DNA from: Cyclobacterium xiamenense
GTDB lineage: Bacteria; Bacteroidota; Bacteroidia; Cytophagales; Cyclobacteriaceae
Length of the DNA: 64,000 nucleotides
NCBI RefSeq assembly: GCF_009467825.1
Contig: NZ_WIOK01000013.1
Location: forward strand, 83,878-147,877
Direction: 5' to 3'
Shown here: positions 16,842 to 26,832 of the stretch, in pieces
Layout of the letters: every line of letters begins with the position of its first letter
Numbering within the stretch: the stretch's first letter is position 1
Made by a program: the position numbers and the translations under genes
The notes under the pieces: generated by a model
Databases searched by the model: none
The model's input: only the letters and a program-made list of their open reading frames with translations
What the model was told of the DNA's origin: nothing

Positions 16842-18260
16842 ATGAACATCAAACTACTCTTTCTAGGGATTACCTTATCGCTAATGCAACTAGCACAAGC
16901 GCAGCAATCCGGTAAGGAGAAACCCAATTTTATCTTCATCTTTTCCGATGACCAACGCTACGACCTGATCGGTGCCCTTGGGCATCCGGAGGTGCTAACC
17001 CCCAATTTGGATCGATTGGTCAATGCAGGTTCGGCCTTTACCCATGCCTATAATATGGGCGCCTGGAACGGTGCCGTTTGCGTGGCCAGCCGGGCCATGA
17101 TGATCAGCGGCCTTTCGGTATGGGATGCGCAGGCGCAGGAAAAAAACTTTCAGCAAATGGCCGATGCGGGTCAGTTTTGGCCCCAATTGCTCGAAAAATC
17201 AGGTTACGAAACCTACATGACGGGAAAATGGCACGTAAAAGCGGATGCAGAAAGCGTTTTTCAAAACGTGGTACACGTCAGACCCGGCATGCCCAACCAA
17301 ACACCGGAAGGCTACAGCCGCCCCAAAAGCGAGACAGATACCACCTGGCAACCCTGGGATACGCGCTTTGAGGGATTTTGGAAGGGAGGAAAGCACTGGT
17401 CCGAGGTGTTGGCGGATGATGCGCTGGGTTTTCTGGATCAGGCGAGCAAACGGGCATCGCCCTTTATGATGTACCTGGCATTCAATGCCCCCCATGATCC
17501 CCGGCAGGCGCCGAAGGAATTTGTCGATTTGTACCCCGTGGAAAGCATTGCCTTACCAGCCAGTCATATGGATAGGTACCCGTATAAGGACAGCATCGGG
17601 TTGAGTGAAAAATTACGGGACGAAGCCCTGGCTCCCTTTCCCCGAACCGCCTATTCGGTCCGAAAAAACATACAGGAGTACTACGCCATCATCAGCCACA
17701 TGGATGCGCAGATCGGGAAAATACTGGATGCGTTGGAGGCATCCGGCAAAGCCGACAACACGTACATTTTATTTACGGCCGATCACGGTCTGGCGGTGGG
17801 CCATCACGGCTTGATGGGAAAACAAAACATGTTTGACCACAGCGTCCGGGCTCCCCTGCTCCTGGTAGGCCCGGGTGTGCCGAAAGGCAAAAAATACCAG
17901 CAACAGGTGTACCTGCAAGACGTCAGTGCCACCATCCTGGACCTTGCTGGCATCGAAAAACCAAAAACCACGGTTTTCAACAGCCTGATGCCCTACATCA
18001 AGGAGGATGCCCCAAGTGCCTATCCGAGCATTTACAGTTCCTACCTGAACCTGCAACGAATGGTACGGACGGACCGATACAAATTGATTTTCTACCCGAA
18101 ATTGAATAAAACCCTGGTGTTTGACCTGGAAAAAGATCCAGAAGAATTACGGGATCGTTCGGACGACCCGGCCTATGAGGGAGTGAAACGGCAGTTGTTG
18201 GTTTTACTGGCCGATCAACAGCGGGCGGTAAACGATCCGCTGGGCACCATTCTTCCCTAA
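16842..18260 (+). CDS. S1-family sulfatase with CVASR active site, exported
   Basis: Sulfatase of the choline/iduronate-sulfatase-like branch of family S1. Signal peptide 'MNIKLLFLGITLSLMQLAQAQ'. The metal site opens with 'FIFIFSDDQRYD', and the formylglycine motif is 'CVASR' at Cys80: the less common C-x-A-x-R form, still within the C-x-[P/A]-x-R consensus. 'MTGKWHVK' and 'FTADHGLAVGHHGLMGK' carry the remaining active-site residues. It differs clearly from the adjacent sulfatase, which suggests the two remove sulfate from different positions of the same glycan. Substrate unknown. Confidence 0.94.
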   Translation: MNIKLLFLGITLSLMQLAQAQQSGKEKPNFIFIFSDDQRYDLIGALGHPEVLTPNLDRLVNAGSAFTHAYNMGAWNGAVCVASRAMMISGLSVWDAQAQEKNFQQMADAGQFWPQLLEKSGYETYMTGKWHVKADAESVFQNVVHVRPGMPNQTPEGYSRPKSETDTTWQPWDTRFEGFWKGGKHWSEVLADDALGFLDQASKRASPFMMYLAFNAPHDPRQAPKEFVDLYPVESIALPASHMDRYPYKDSIGLSEKLRDEALAPFPRTAYSVRKNIQEYYAIISHMDAQIGKILDALEASGKADNTYILFTADHGLAVGHHGLMGKQNMFDHSVRAPLLLVGPGVPKGKKYQQQVYLQDVSATILDLAGIEKPKTTVFNSLMPYIKEDAPSAYPSIYSSYLNLQRMVRTDRYKLIFYPKLNKTLVFDLEKDPEELRDRSDDPAYEGVKRQLLVLLADQQRAVNDPLGTILP

Positions 18261-18537
18261 ATGCCAGCTCAAGAGAAAAGTAGCCCTAAAGAAGGGCGCA
18301 CACCATCCCTGGTTTACTACCGAATGCGATACATCGGCGGCTATGGAAGATGGCAATCTGTAGGCGGTCTTCCCGATCTGGAATCGGTGGCAGTGGTGAC
18401 CGGTAAGAAGCCATGATAAGCACATGACATCGGGGCTGCCGTACCCTTCACAGGAAGGGATGATAATGAAAGCGAGATTCCATCCCGACCTTTGGTACGG
18501 AACAAGGTATGACCTAAGAAAATCAAAGTAGAAACAG
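18261..18537 (+). other. gap with a 51-codon open frame of no recognised identity
   Basis: Directly after the sulfatase stop, ATG at 18261 opens 51 codons ending at 18416 (MPAQEKSSPKEGRT...). It has no signal peptide and no recognisable motif, so it is either chance or a scrap of a lost gene. The rest of the gap shows no terminator with a T-tract. Confidence 0.25.
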
Positions 18538-21363
18538 ATGAAAATTAGCTTTTTTGTTTTCCTAATTTGCTGCGTGGGCCCTCTCTTTGCCCCGGCACAG
18601 CAGGCAGCACCCATTGCTCAAAAGGCACCATTGGCCGCGGAAAGCGACTGGCTTCTCTATCGCTCCAATCAGCCCGCCAGCGTGCAAACCACCCAAGACG
18701 GTCACCTGGTGCTGCGCAACGGTCTGGTGAGCCGGACCTTTGCCACCGCGCCGAACGGGGCGACCATCGGACTGGAACACCTGCAGACCGGGGAGTCCTT
18801 CTTGCGCTCGGTGCGTCCCGAAGCAGCCATTCAATTGAACGGAATCGCTTTTGACGTGGGCGGACTAACCGGGCAGCCCATTCACAATTATTTGCTTCCG
18901 GAATGGATCGCTTCCATGAAAGCAGATCCAGGGTCCTTCAAACTGGTATCTCATACCGTCGAAAACACCAAGGAGCGTTTTGCCTGGAAAAAACGACCCG
19001 AATGGATGCCCAAAGACATGCCTTGGCCGGCACCGGGAAAAGAACTTGTCTTTAGTTACCAATTGGACGAGGAGGCGATACAGGTGCTCTCGGAACGATC
19101 AATCGCTGACCAAAGTCGCAAAATCCTGTTCGGAGACTCTTTCGCTTCCCTGCACGAAAATTGGAAACGCGTGGAATCACCTGCCCATGAACGAAATTCC
19201 TTTATCAACGAAGGGAAAGCGGGAGAAATCATGGCTTTGGCCCATACGGCGGTGTATGCCGAGCAGCCGATGCTTCCGGAAGCCAGGGTTTTTCTGGCGA
19301 AAATTGATCCGGGTACGGACCGGAGCAGCAGTTGGGGACCCGGGATCGGACTGGTGTTTTCCGACAAGGTGATTAAAGTCAACCTTCGTCCGGGCGACAA
19401 CGCGATCGGGTTTTACAACGGGCAGCAGGAGCAACGTCTGCCCGGCCCGGAAAGCGGGAAACCGGTTTGGTTGCGGATGGAATGGACCAAGGGTCAGTTG
19501 CAGGCCAGCTGGTCCCACGACAAAGAGGACTGGCAGGCAGTGGGTACGGTTTCACAGCAGGAGGCGCCACAACATGTCCGTATTGGTAAAATGGATGCAT
19601 CGGGCGGTAATACCGACCATTCCGAAAAAGGAGCCATTGGCCGCAGCAAAATCGACGAATTTTTTATGCTTGGGGAGATTTCTCCCAATGCAAAAGATGC
19701 CAGCCTGGCATCCTACCGCTACCTGCTGGGTATAACCGTAAACGTGCACTACGAATTATACGACGGCCTCCCGGTGTTCAGCAAATGGATTACCGTTGAA
19801 AATCGCTCCGACAGGTTGGTGACCGTTAATTCGTTTACCAGTGAAATCCTGGCGGTGACAGAACCCGAAAGCACCGTCGACAGCCGGGAGCAGTGGCAGC
19901 TTCCCAATGTAACGATCGAAACCGATTACAACTTCGGCGGCATGACCTCCGAAAACGTCTTGCGCTCCAGCATTGCCTGGAAACCGGATCCCTTGTACAA
20001 AACTCAGGTCAACTACGAGCGCACCATGCCCGTTTTGCTGGAGGTATCGCCCAAATACGGGCCGGAGCAGGAGCTGAACCCGGGGGCCTCCTTTTCATCG
20101 TATCGGGTATGGGAGCTGTTACACGATAGCTGGGACCGCGAACGAAAAGGCTTGGAGCACCGGCGCATGATGCGCTCCCTGGCGCCCTGGGTGACCGAAA
20201 ACCCCATCCTGATGCACGTCCGTTCGGCGGACACGGAAGCGGTGAAAAAAGCGATTGACCAGAGTGCCGAGGTGGGATTTGAAATGGTGATCATGACTTT
20301 TGGCAGTGGATTCAATGCCGAAGACGACAGCCCGGAAAACCTGGACCGGTTGAAAGAACTTGCCGATTACGCCCATGCAAAGGGAATCGCCCTGGGCGGT
20401 TATTCCCTGCTGGCTAGTCGCCGGGTAGGGGGAGGAAACGACGTGGTAATGCCAGCCGGGATGACACCCCGATTTGGGAATTCGCCCTGCCTGGAAAGCG
20501 AATGGGGCCAGGATTATTTTGAAACCCTGTATAATCTATACCGTAAAACCGGACTCGATATCCTGGAGCACGACGGTTCGTATCCAGGCGATGTGTGTGC
20601 GGCAACGGATCATCCCGGACACAAGGGACTGGCCGATTCCCAATGGAACCAATACCGGCGGATTTCGGAATTTTACCAATGGGCCCGGTCCCGGGGGATT
20701 TACCTGAACGTCCCGGATTACTATTTTCTTGCCGGCAGCAATAAAACCGGGATGGGTTACCGCGAAACCAATTGGTCCCTGCCCCGGGCCCAGCAGGAAA
20801 TCATCGAGCGCCAAAATATCTACGACGGGACCTGGACCAAGACGCCCTCCATGGGCTGGATGTTTGTACCGCTGGTACAATACCATGGGGGAGGGGAAGC
20901 CGCCACGATCGAACCACTAAAAGCGCACCTGCCGCATTACGAACAACGCCTGGCCAACCTCTTTGGCTCCGGCGTGCAGGCCTGCTACCGGGGTCCGCAA
21001 TTGTACGATGCGCCCGAAACCAAAGCATTGGTTGAGAAATGGGTGGGCTTTTATAAAAAACACCGGGAGGTCCTGGATGCAGACCTCATCCACCTGCGGC
21101 GGCCGGATGGGCGCGATTGGGACGGTATCCTGCACGTAAACCCAAGCGGGGAAGAAAAAGGCTTGCTTATGCTGTACAATCCCCTGAACCAGGAAATCAC
21201 CCGAACCCTTCGGGTTCCGGTATACTATACCGGGCTACACGAGCAGGTGCAGCTGGAAGACCAATGGGGAATACCGAAGACCCTATCCGTAACCCGCGAT
21301 TACAGCCTGAATGTGGAAGTCACCATTCCTGCACGGGGATACCGCTATTTTGTGTTAAAATAA
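18538..21363 (+). CDS. large exported TIM-barrel-type putative glycosidase with an inserted LamG-like domain (family not recognised)
   Basis: 941 residues with a signal peptide ending near 'FAPAQQ'. Residues about 45-180 and 385-520 look like a split N-terminal beta-sandwich ('LRNGLVSRTFATAPNGATIGL' style, as before alpha-galactosidase-like barrels). Between them, residues about 195-380 ('ILFGDSFASLHENWKRVES...') form a concanavalin/LamG-like insert. Residues about 550-850 are a probable catalytic TIM barrel with 'LDILEHDGSYPGD' near 673-685 and 'NVPDYYFLAGSNKTGMGY'; the Asp/Glu in LEHDGS are candidate catalytic residues. A C-terminal beta domain follows ('DGRDWDGILHVNP'). The architecture suggests a clan-D-like glycosidase, but I cannot assign a family. 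A decayed fragment of a close relative lies at 6262-6755. The next gene follows 23 bases later. Confidence 0.75.
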   Translation: MKISFFVFLICCVGPLFAPAQQAAPIAQKAPLAAESDWLLYRSNQPASVQTTQDGHLVLRNGLVSRTFATAPNGATIGLEHLQTGESFLRSVRPEAAIQLNGIAFDVGGLTGQPIHNYLLPEWIASMKADPGSFKLVSHTVENTKERFAWKKRPEWMPKDMPWPAPGKELVFSYQLDEEAIQVLSERSIADQSRKILFGDSFASLHENWKRVESPAHERNSFINEGKAGEIMALAHTAVYAEQPMLPEARVFLAKIDPGTDRSSSWGPGIGLVFSDKVIKVNLRPGDNAIGFYNGQQEQRLPGPESGKPVWLRMEWTKGQLQASWSHDKEDWQAVGTVSQQEAPQHVRIGKMDASGGNTDHSEKGAIGRSKIDEFFMLGEISPNAKDASLASYRYLLGITVNVHYELYDGLPVFSKWITVENRSDRLVTVNSFTSEILAVTEPESTVDSREQWQLPNVTIETDYNFGGMTSENVLRSSIAWKPDPLYKTQVNYERTMPVLLEVSPKYGPEQELNPGASFSSYRVWELLHDSWDRERKGLEHRRMMRSLAPWVTENPILMHVRSADTEAVKKAIDQSAEVGFEMVIMTFGSGFNAEDDSPENLDRLKELADYAHAKGIALGGYSLLASRRVGGGNDVVMPAGMTPRFGNSPCLESEWGQDYFETLYNLYRKTGLDILEHDGSYPGDVCAATDHPGHKGLADSQWNQYRRISEFYQWARSRGIYLNVPDYYFLAGSNKTGMGYRETNWSLPRAQQEIIERQNIYDGTWTKTPSMGWMFVPLVQYHGGGEAATIEPLKAHLPHYEQRLANLFGSGVQACYRGPQLYDAPETKALVEKWVGFYKKHREVLDADLIHLRRPDGRDWDGILHVNPSGEEKGLLMLYNPLNQEITRTLRVPVYYTGLHEQVQLEDQWGIPKTLSVTRDYSLNVEVTIPARGYRYFVLK

Positions 21364-21386
21364 CCCCGCGCTAACGTACCGAAACC

Positions 21387-23672
21387 ATGTATGTTCAGAC
21401 CCTTTTTGTTCTTTTACTCTTTTTTACCGGGCAGCTGGCCCAGGCGCAAACGACTGAACCCTCCGGCAAGCCGTTCCTTCCCGGGCTGGACGATTGCAAC
21501 GTTCGCTGGGATAGTCCCTCAAAAAATTCCCTGGGCTCCATGCCGGCCGGAAATGGCGATATCGGCATCAACTTCTGGGTGGAGGAAAATGGAGATGTCG
21601 TGTTTTACCTGTCCAAAACCGATGCCTGGAGTGGGAATGCGCGTTTGCTGAAGTTGGGAAAGGTGCGTTTGGCCCTGTCTCCCAACCCGTTTCGGGAAGG
21701 AAATTCCTTTTCGCAGGAACTGATCCTGCGGGACGGTTACATACACATTGAGGCGGGAAATTCAGAAGACCGGGTAGAAATAGAGGTCTGGGTCGACGCC
21801 AACCACCCGGTGGTAGAACTGGACGTAAAAAGCCGGAAGGAGATCAGCGCATCGGTGACCACCGAACCCTGGAGACTCGTGCCACGGGAGATCGCCGATA
21901 AGGTGGAAATCCACTCGGCCTACGGCTTGCAGTCCATACAGGTAGCGAAAGACAGCCTCCTTGACCGGGATCCGGAAAGCCTGGTCTGGGCGCACCGAAA
22001 CGAATCGTCCATATGGGAGGCAAACCTCAAAATGCAAGGATTGGAAGGGTTTATCGCGAAAGGAAAGGATCCTTTGCTACACGCGACCTTTGGAGCGCTC
22101 ATCCATTCGGAGGCCTTGCGAAAAACCTCCCCCGGCAAACTGGAATCAATGGAGGCCCTGACCCAATTTTCGGTATCCGTAGTCGCATTGACGGCCCAAA
22201 CCGAAAGTTTGGGTGAATGGGAACAAGCGATCGGTGAGCTCGCCCGAAACGTTACTGCACGATCCCGCGAACAACGCCGAGAAGCGCATGCCGACTGGTG
22301 GCAGTCCTTTTGGGACAGAAGCTATATTTTTGTGAGCAGCCAAAAGGAACAGGAAAAGGAAAAAGTGGCCAATGTCTCAAAGAATTACAATCTTCAACGC
22401 TACATGCATGCCTGTTCGGGAAGGGGCAGGTACCCGATCAAATTCAACGGGTCCATCTTCACGGTAGATACCAAGCACCTGGACAACCGCTACGGAGGAT
22501 TCGACGCCGATTACCGTCAGTGGGGTGGGCCCTACTGGTGGCAAAACACCCGCCTCCCGTATTGGTCCATGCTGGAAGCCGGCGATTACGATTTGATGCA
22601 ACCGCTTTTTCAGCTGTACCGGGAGCTGTTGGAAATCCGAAAATATGCCACGAAAACCTACTACGGGCATGAGGGGGCCTTTTATTTGGAGACCATGCGG
22701 CACTGGGGCACATTTGCCGAGGCCAATTACGGCCTTGACCGCCCCGATAGCCTTCCGCTGGGTACACCGGTTAATACCTTTATCCGGTACTACTGGCAAA
22801 GCGGGCTGGAGTTTTCGCTCATGGGACTGGACTATTACGACTTTACCAACGACGAAGAAACCCTGAAAACACAGATTCTTCCGGTGGTCACCGCCGTTAT
22901 GCGCTTTTTTGATGAGCATTGGGAGCGGGACGAAAACGGCAAGATTCTGTTTGACCCGGCCATGGCCCTGGAGACCTACCAACAGGCAGTCAATCCCCTG
23001 CCGGAAATTGTAGGGATTGCCAGGGTTTGTTCGGAATTACTCGCGTTGCCGGAGTCATTCCTGACCGAAGCCCAACGGGCCAGCTACCGCAGATTGTTGG
23101 GAGAGCTACCGGAAATTCCCCTGCGGGAGGTAGCCGGGGAGCAGCGATTGGCTCCGGCACATGCCTACAGTGGGAAGCGGAATATTGAAAATCCGGAGTT
23201 GTATGCCATTTTTCCCTACCGTCGATTTGGCGTTGGGAAAGACAGCCTGGACCTGGCCATACGTACGTTTACTGCCCGAGAGTCCCGGGAAAACCGGGGC
23301 TGGCAGCAGCATTCCATCAAGGCGGCTTACCTGGGACTTACCGAGGAAGCTGCCGAACTGATGGCTGCCTATTTCAACGCCGGTACTACTGCCTACCGCT
23401 TTCCCACCATGTGGGGCCCAAATTACGATTGGACGCCCGACCAATGCCACGGTTCCGTTGCCATGATTGCTCTGCAGCGGATGTTGCTGCAATACGAGGG
23501 GGATGAACTGTACCTGTTTCCCGCCTGGCCCAAACACTGGGACGTGGCGTTTAAACTGCACGCTCCCCAAAACACCACGATAGAAGGAAAGCTGGAAAAT
23601 GGAGAAATCACCTTTCTACACGTTTCTCCCGAAAAGCGCCGGGAAGACATGGTCCATATGTTTAACCGTTAG
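21387..23672 (+). CDS. DUF5703 / GH95-like (alpha/alpha)6-barrel exported protein
   Basis: Signal peptide 'MYVQTLFVLLLFFTGQLAQAQ'. The N-terminal beta-sandwich (about 35-290) has the opening 'VRWDSPSKNSLGSMPAGNGDIGINFWVE', characteristic of DUF5703 and of GH95-type alpha-fucosidases/alpha-galactosidases. It is followed by an alpha-helical toroid (about 300-690) with 'WGGPYWWQNTRLPYWSMLEAGDYD' and 'GHEGAFYLETMRHWGTF', and a short C-terminal beta region. A glycosidase role is likely. Whether the GH95 catalytic Asp/Asn/Glu set is present needs a structural alignment. Tight spacing to the preceding gene (23 bases) and following gene (69 bases) supports operon membership. Confidence 0.78.
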   Translation: MYVQTLFVLLLFFTGQLAQAQTTEPSGKPFLPGLDDCNVRWDSPSKNSLGSMPAGNGDIGINFWVEENGDVVFYLSKTDAWSGNARLLKLGKVRLALSPNPFREGNSFSQELILRDGYIHIEAGNSEDRVEIEVWVDANHPVVELDVKSRKEISASVTTEPWRLVPREIADKVEIHSAYGLQSIQVAKDSLLDRDPESLVWAHRNESSIWEANLKMQGLEGFIAKGKDPLLHATFGALIHSEALRKTSPGKLESMEALTQFSVSVVALTAQTESLGEWEQAIGELARNVTARSREQRREAHADWWQSFWDRSYIFVSSQKEQEKEKVANVSKNYNLQRYMHACSGRGRYPIKFNGSIFTVDTKHLDNRYGGFDADYRQWGGPYWWQNTRLPYWSMLEAGDYDLMQPLFQLYRELLEIRKYATKTYYGHEGAFYLETMRHWGTFAEANYGLDRPDSLPLGTPVNTFIRYYWQSGLEFSLMGLDYYDFTNDEETLKTQILPVVTAVMRFFDEHWERDENGKILFDPAMALETYQQAVNPLPEIVGIARVCSELLALPESFLTEAQRASYRRLLGELPEIPLREVAGEQRLAPAHAYSGKRNIENPELYAIFPYRRFGVGKDSLDLAIRTFTARESRENRGWQQHSIKAAYLGLTEEAAELMAAYFNAGTTAYRFPTMWGPNYDWTPDQCHGSVAMIALQRMLLQYEGDELYLFPAWPKHWDVAFKLHAPQNTTIEGKLENGEITFLHVSPEKRREDMVHMFNR

Positions 23673-23741
23673 CAAAAAAAAGTGGAGCCCTGGAGCAATC
23701 CTTTCGTCGCCCGCTATTGCAATTAAACCCGTTCCTGCCCC

Positions 23742-25979
23742 ATGAGACGATCTTTTGCTGTAAGCATTCTATGTGTAGTTACCCTCGCAGTTGCCGCCCA
23801 GGCGCAGGATCTGTATGTTTCCAAGGCCGGAAACGATAGCAATCCCGGCACCCGGGAAGAACCGGTAGCCTCACTGCAGGCAGCACGGGACCTCCTTCGA
23901 CAGTATGCGGTAACCGGCGAACTGGCCGAGGGAGGAGGTACCGTTTGGATTGGGGGCGGGCACTACGAGCAGACGCATTCCCTGGTATTGAACGAACACG
24001 ATTCGGGAAAGCCAGGCGCACCAATTGTCTGGCGGGCAATGCCTGGAGAAGATGTACGCATCACCGGAGGAAAAAATATTCCCGCGGAAGCATTCAAAAA
24101 GGTGTCGGACCCCACCGTCCTCCAGCGGCTTTCAACCGGTGCCCGAAACGCAGTACTTCAGGCCAATTTGAAGGAATTGGGTAGGAACGATTTCGGGGCG
24201 ATCCGCCAATACGGCCATGCCATGCCCGTTACTCCTGCGCCCCTGGAGCTGTTCTTCAATGCCGAAGCCATGACCCTGGCAAGGTACCCGAACGAAGGAT
24301 ACGTGAAAATCGGAACAGTCATTGACCCCGGTTCCGTGCCTCGAAATCAGGACTATAGTAACCGCGGCGGAGTTTTCGAATACACCGACCCCCGCCACGA
24401 GGCCTGGGTCGGTCAGCACGATGTGTGGTTTCAGGGAACTTTTATGTACGGCTTTGCGGACGATAATATACGAGTGGAATCGATCGACCCAAAAACGAAA
24501 CAGGTGAGACTGGCCATGCCTTCCCTGTACGGTGTAGGGAGCGGGCGGGATTTTCAGCACTACGTCGCTTACAATATTCTTGAGGAACTCGATCGTCCGG
24601 GCGAATGGTACCTGGACAGGCAGTCCGGTATGTTGTATTTTTGGCCACCAAGCTCGATTGCCGAGGGTTCCGTAATGGTCTCCCTGCTGGAAGACCCCAT
24701 CATCAGCCTGGAAGGAGCAAGCCATGTGGTCATTCGGGACCTGACGGTAGAAGTGGGCAGAGGCATCGGTATCTACCTGGAACGGGGAACCGGAAATTTA
24801 ATAGCCGGATGCACCGTTCGGAACGTCGGTACCAGTGGGATATTTATGGGGCAGGGGGCAATGCAAACCTTCCCATTCATTACCCATGACGACTACGACG
24901 GCGTGCCGGTGTCCCGTAGAATTGGCAATTTGCAGGGGCATATTTACAAATACACCCACTGGGACCGAAAAGCCGGAACCAATCACGGAATTCTGAGCTG
25001 CGACGTCTACAACACCGGTAGCGGCGGGATTTATTTAAGTGGAGGAAATAAGCGCAAGCTGATACCGGGTAATAATTATGTAGAAAACTGTAAGGTGCAC
25101 ACCTATAATCGGCGCAACAAATTTCTGTGGGCAGGGATCAATGTTGACGGCGTGGGCAACCGGATCAGTCATTCCGAGATATTCGATTCCGAGTGGCAGG
25201 GAATATACGTGCATGGAAACGATCACCTTTTCGAGTACAACCACATCCACCACGTAACGCTCAATTCGGACGATACCTCTCCCTGGTACATTGGACGGGA
25301 CCCCAGTGACCGCGGCAATGTGCTTCGGTACAATTATTTTCACCATTGCGGCAACCCCGAGCGCATGAACATGGGCATTTACTGCGATGATTCCACCACC
25401 GATGTACTGGTATACGGCAACGTGTTTTATAAGATGAATACCAAACACGGCGTGCTTTTTACCAATAGTGGCTGGGATTTGATCATGAAAAACAATATCG
25501 TCATCGAGCCCATTTCCCACACCGCGGTCGTATCGGCCCATTATTACACCTGGTATAGTGGCGGAGGCCCTTCCATGTTTGGTGAAGCCGGTCTCCTGAG
25601 AAGGCGCCTATTGGAAAACGTAGCCGTGGATCAGCCACCCTATTCAGAGCGGTATCCCGGGCTACGAAATTACCTGCATCCGATAGTTGAAGGCGAGGAA
25701 TGGGAAGGCATGCGGGCGCGTAGAAATGTCCTGTCAGGAAACCTTATCGTGGGTGGGCCTGAAGACCCGGTGCACCGAATGGGTGGGGAACATGCGCAAT
25801 TCGAATCGGTGAACAATTTTCGAACAGACGAAGATCCGGGATTTGTTGATTACGAAAACGGGAATTTCAACCTGAAACCCCATGCCGAGGTATTCAAACG
25901 AATCGAGGGATTTGAGGCCCTACCCTTCGACCAAATGGGTCTGTACCGGGACGAGTTTCGGACCGAATTACCGGAATAA
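23742..25979 (+). CDS. right-handed parallel beta-helix exported protein
   Basis: Second beta-helix protein of the locus (745 residues). It has a signal peptide ending at 'AAQAQ' and the familiar 'LYVSKAGNDSNPGTREEPVASLQAARDLL' opening, a jelly-roll-like segment near 140-290 ('LELFFNAEAMTLARYPNEGY'), then parallel beta-helix rungs over about 310-620 ('NYVENCKVHTYNRRNKFLWAGINVDGVGN', 'FEYNHIHHVTLNSDD'). Related Bacteroidota proteins are annotated as GH141-like or beta-helix enzymes acting on pectin, fucan or xylan; I cannot decide among these. It is the last gene of region 1: the next gene belongs to a separate sigma/anti-sigma unit. Confidence 0.82.
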   Translation: MRRSFAVSILCVVTLAVAAQAQDLYVSKAGNDSNPGTREEPVASLQAARDLLRQYAVTGELAEGGGTVWIGGGHYEQTHSLVLNEHDSGKPGAPIVWRAMPGEDVRITGGKNIPAEAFKKVSDPTVLQRLSTGARNAVLQANLKELGRNDFGAIRQYGHAMPVTPAPLELFFNAEAMTLARYPNEGYVKIGTVIDPGSVPRNQDYSNRGGVFEYTDPRHEAWVGQHDVWFQGTFMYGFADDNIRVESIDPKTKQVRLAMPSLYGVGSGRDFQHYVAYNILEELDRPGEWYLDRQSGMLYFWPPSSIAEGSVMVSLLEDPIISLEGASHVVIRDLTVEVGRGIGIYLERGTGNLIAGCTVRNVGTSGIFMGQGAMQTFPFITHDDYDGVPVSRRIGNLQGHIYKYTHWDRKAGTNHGILSCDVYNTGSGGIYLSGGNKRKLIPGNNYVENCKVHTYNRRNKFLWAGINVDGVGNRISHSEIFDSEWQGIYVHGNDHLFEYNHIHHVTLNSDDTSPWYIGRDPSDRGNVLRYNYFHHCGNPERMNMGIYCDDSTTDVLVYGNVFYKMNTKHGVLFTNSGWDLIMKNNIVIEPISHTAVVSAHYYTWYSGGGPSMFGEAGLLRRRLLENVAVDQPPYSERYPGLRNYLHPIVEGEEWEGMRARRNVLSGNLIVGGPEDPVHRMGGEHAQFESVNNFRTDEDPGFVDYENGNFNLKPHAEVFKRIEGFEALPFDQMGLYRDEFRTELPE

Positions 25980-26162
25980 GTTAGGTCCCGATTTGGCTAC
26001 GATAAGCCTGGATTTTAAGCGAAGGATTAGTTTATTCAGTTATTTTTTTTACATTTAGTTGTTATAGGGGAAACCCTGAGAAAAAACTTGTCGGTATGCT
26101 TTTGTGCGGTTTTTAGCCATAGGGCCCGATAGGAATTTCATCGATTAACTTAAACCCGGAGA

Positions 26163-26747
26163 TTGAGACCGCTTATACATCAAAGTGAGAAGGAGTTGGT
26201 ACGTTCCCTTAGGCAAGGGGATATGAAGGCTTTTGACGAATTGTACCACCGGTTTCTGCCCAAACTGCTCGGTTTTGCCTACAAGTACCTGAGCGATGAA
26301 ATGGAGGCAGAGGAGACCGTACAAGTGATATTTATAAAAATTTGGGAGGGACGAAAATCCCTGGACGAGAACAAAAACTTCAAAGCCTATTTGTTCCAAT
26401 CCGTTAAAAATCAGCTGCTCAATAAATTAAGAAACCAAAAGAAAAACTGTACCATTGAGGATATTCCGGAAAAGTATTGCGTAAGTACGGAAAACGTTTT
26501 TGAAAAGTTGACCTACAAAGAACTGGAAGATGCAGCCACAGAGCTGATTCGAAATCTACCCAAAACCCAGCAGCAGGTTTTTGTCTTGAATAAGATTGAG
26601 GGTTTGAGCCCCGATGAAATTGCTTCCCGGATGTGCCTGTCTCGAAGGACGGTTGAACACCACATTTACCTGGCTACGAAATTCCTAAAGGGGGAACTGA
26701 TGCATAAAACCTCCCTGTATGGACCGCTGCTGTTTCTTTTTCTGTAA
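26163..26747 (+). CDS. ECF-family RNA polymerase sigma factor (FecI-like)
   Basis: Sigma-70 family extracytoplasmic-function factor of the Bacteroidota SusC-regulating type. Region 2 is 'LVRSLRQGDMKAFDELYHRF...', and region 4 is 'LPKTQQQVFVLNKIEGLSPDEIASRMCLSRRTVEHHIYLATKFLK' with its helix-turn-helix. A stop codon at 26151-26153 limits upstream extension and leaves the TTG at 26163 as the only start that keeps region 2 intact; the first ATG (26223) would remove part of it. The FecR gene and an STN-containing SusC follow, so this factor probably activates the SusCD locus when ligand is bound. Two hairpins lie between this gene and the anti-sigma gene. Confidence 0.93.
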   Translation: MRPLIHQSEKELVRSLRQGDMKAFDELYHRFLPKLLGFAYKYLSDEMEAEETVQVIFIKIWEGRKSLDENKNFKAYLFQSVKNQLLNKLRNQKKNCTIEDIPEKYCVSTENVFEKLTYKELEDAATELIRNLPKTQQQVFVLNKIEGLSPDEIASRMCLSRRTVEHHIYLATKFLKGELMHKTSLYGPLLFLFL

Positions 26748-26752
26748 AGTAC

Positions 26753-26796
26753 CGGTTGTTTTCGAGTCCCATTGCGTTGAGAAACAACCGAATTTT
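26753..26796 (+). terminator. stem-loop just after the sigma gene
   Basis: Perfect 9-bp inverted repeat CGGTTGTTT (26753-26761) / AAACAACCG (26782-26790) with a 20-base loop, six bases after the sigma stop and followed by 'aattttct'. The T-tract is weak, so partial termination or mRNA-end protection is likelier than full termination. Confidence 0.5.
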
Positions 26797-26832
26797 CTAA
26801 CAATTTATACTGTAAATTCCAAATTTAATTTC

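Noticed and set aside
26223-26747. Start of the sigma factor at the first ATG (26223)
   Set aside because: It would delete part of sigma region 2; the TTG at 26163 keeps it and an upstream stop limits other choices.
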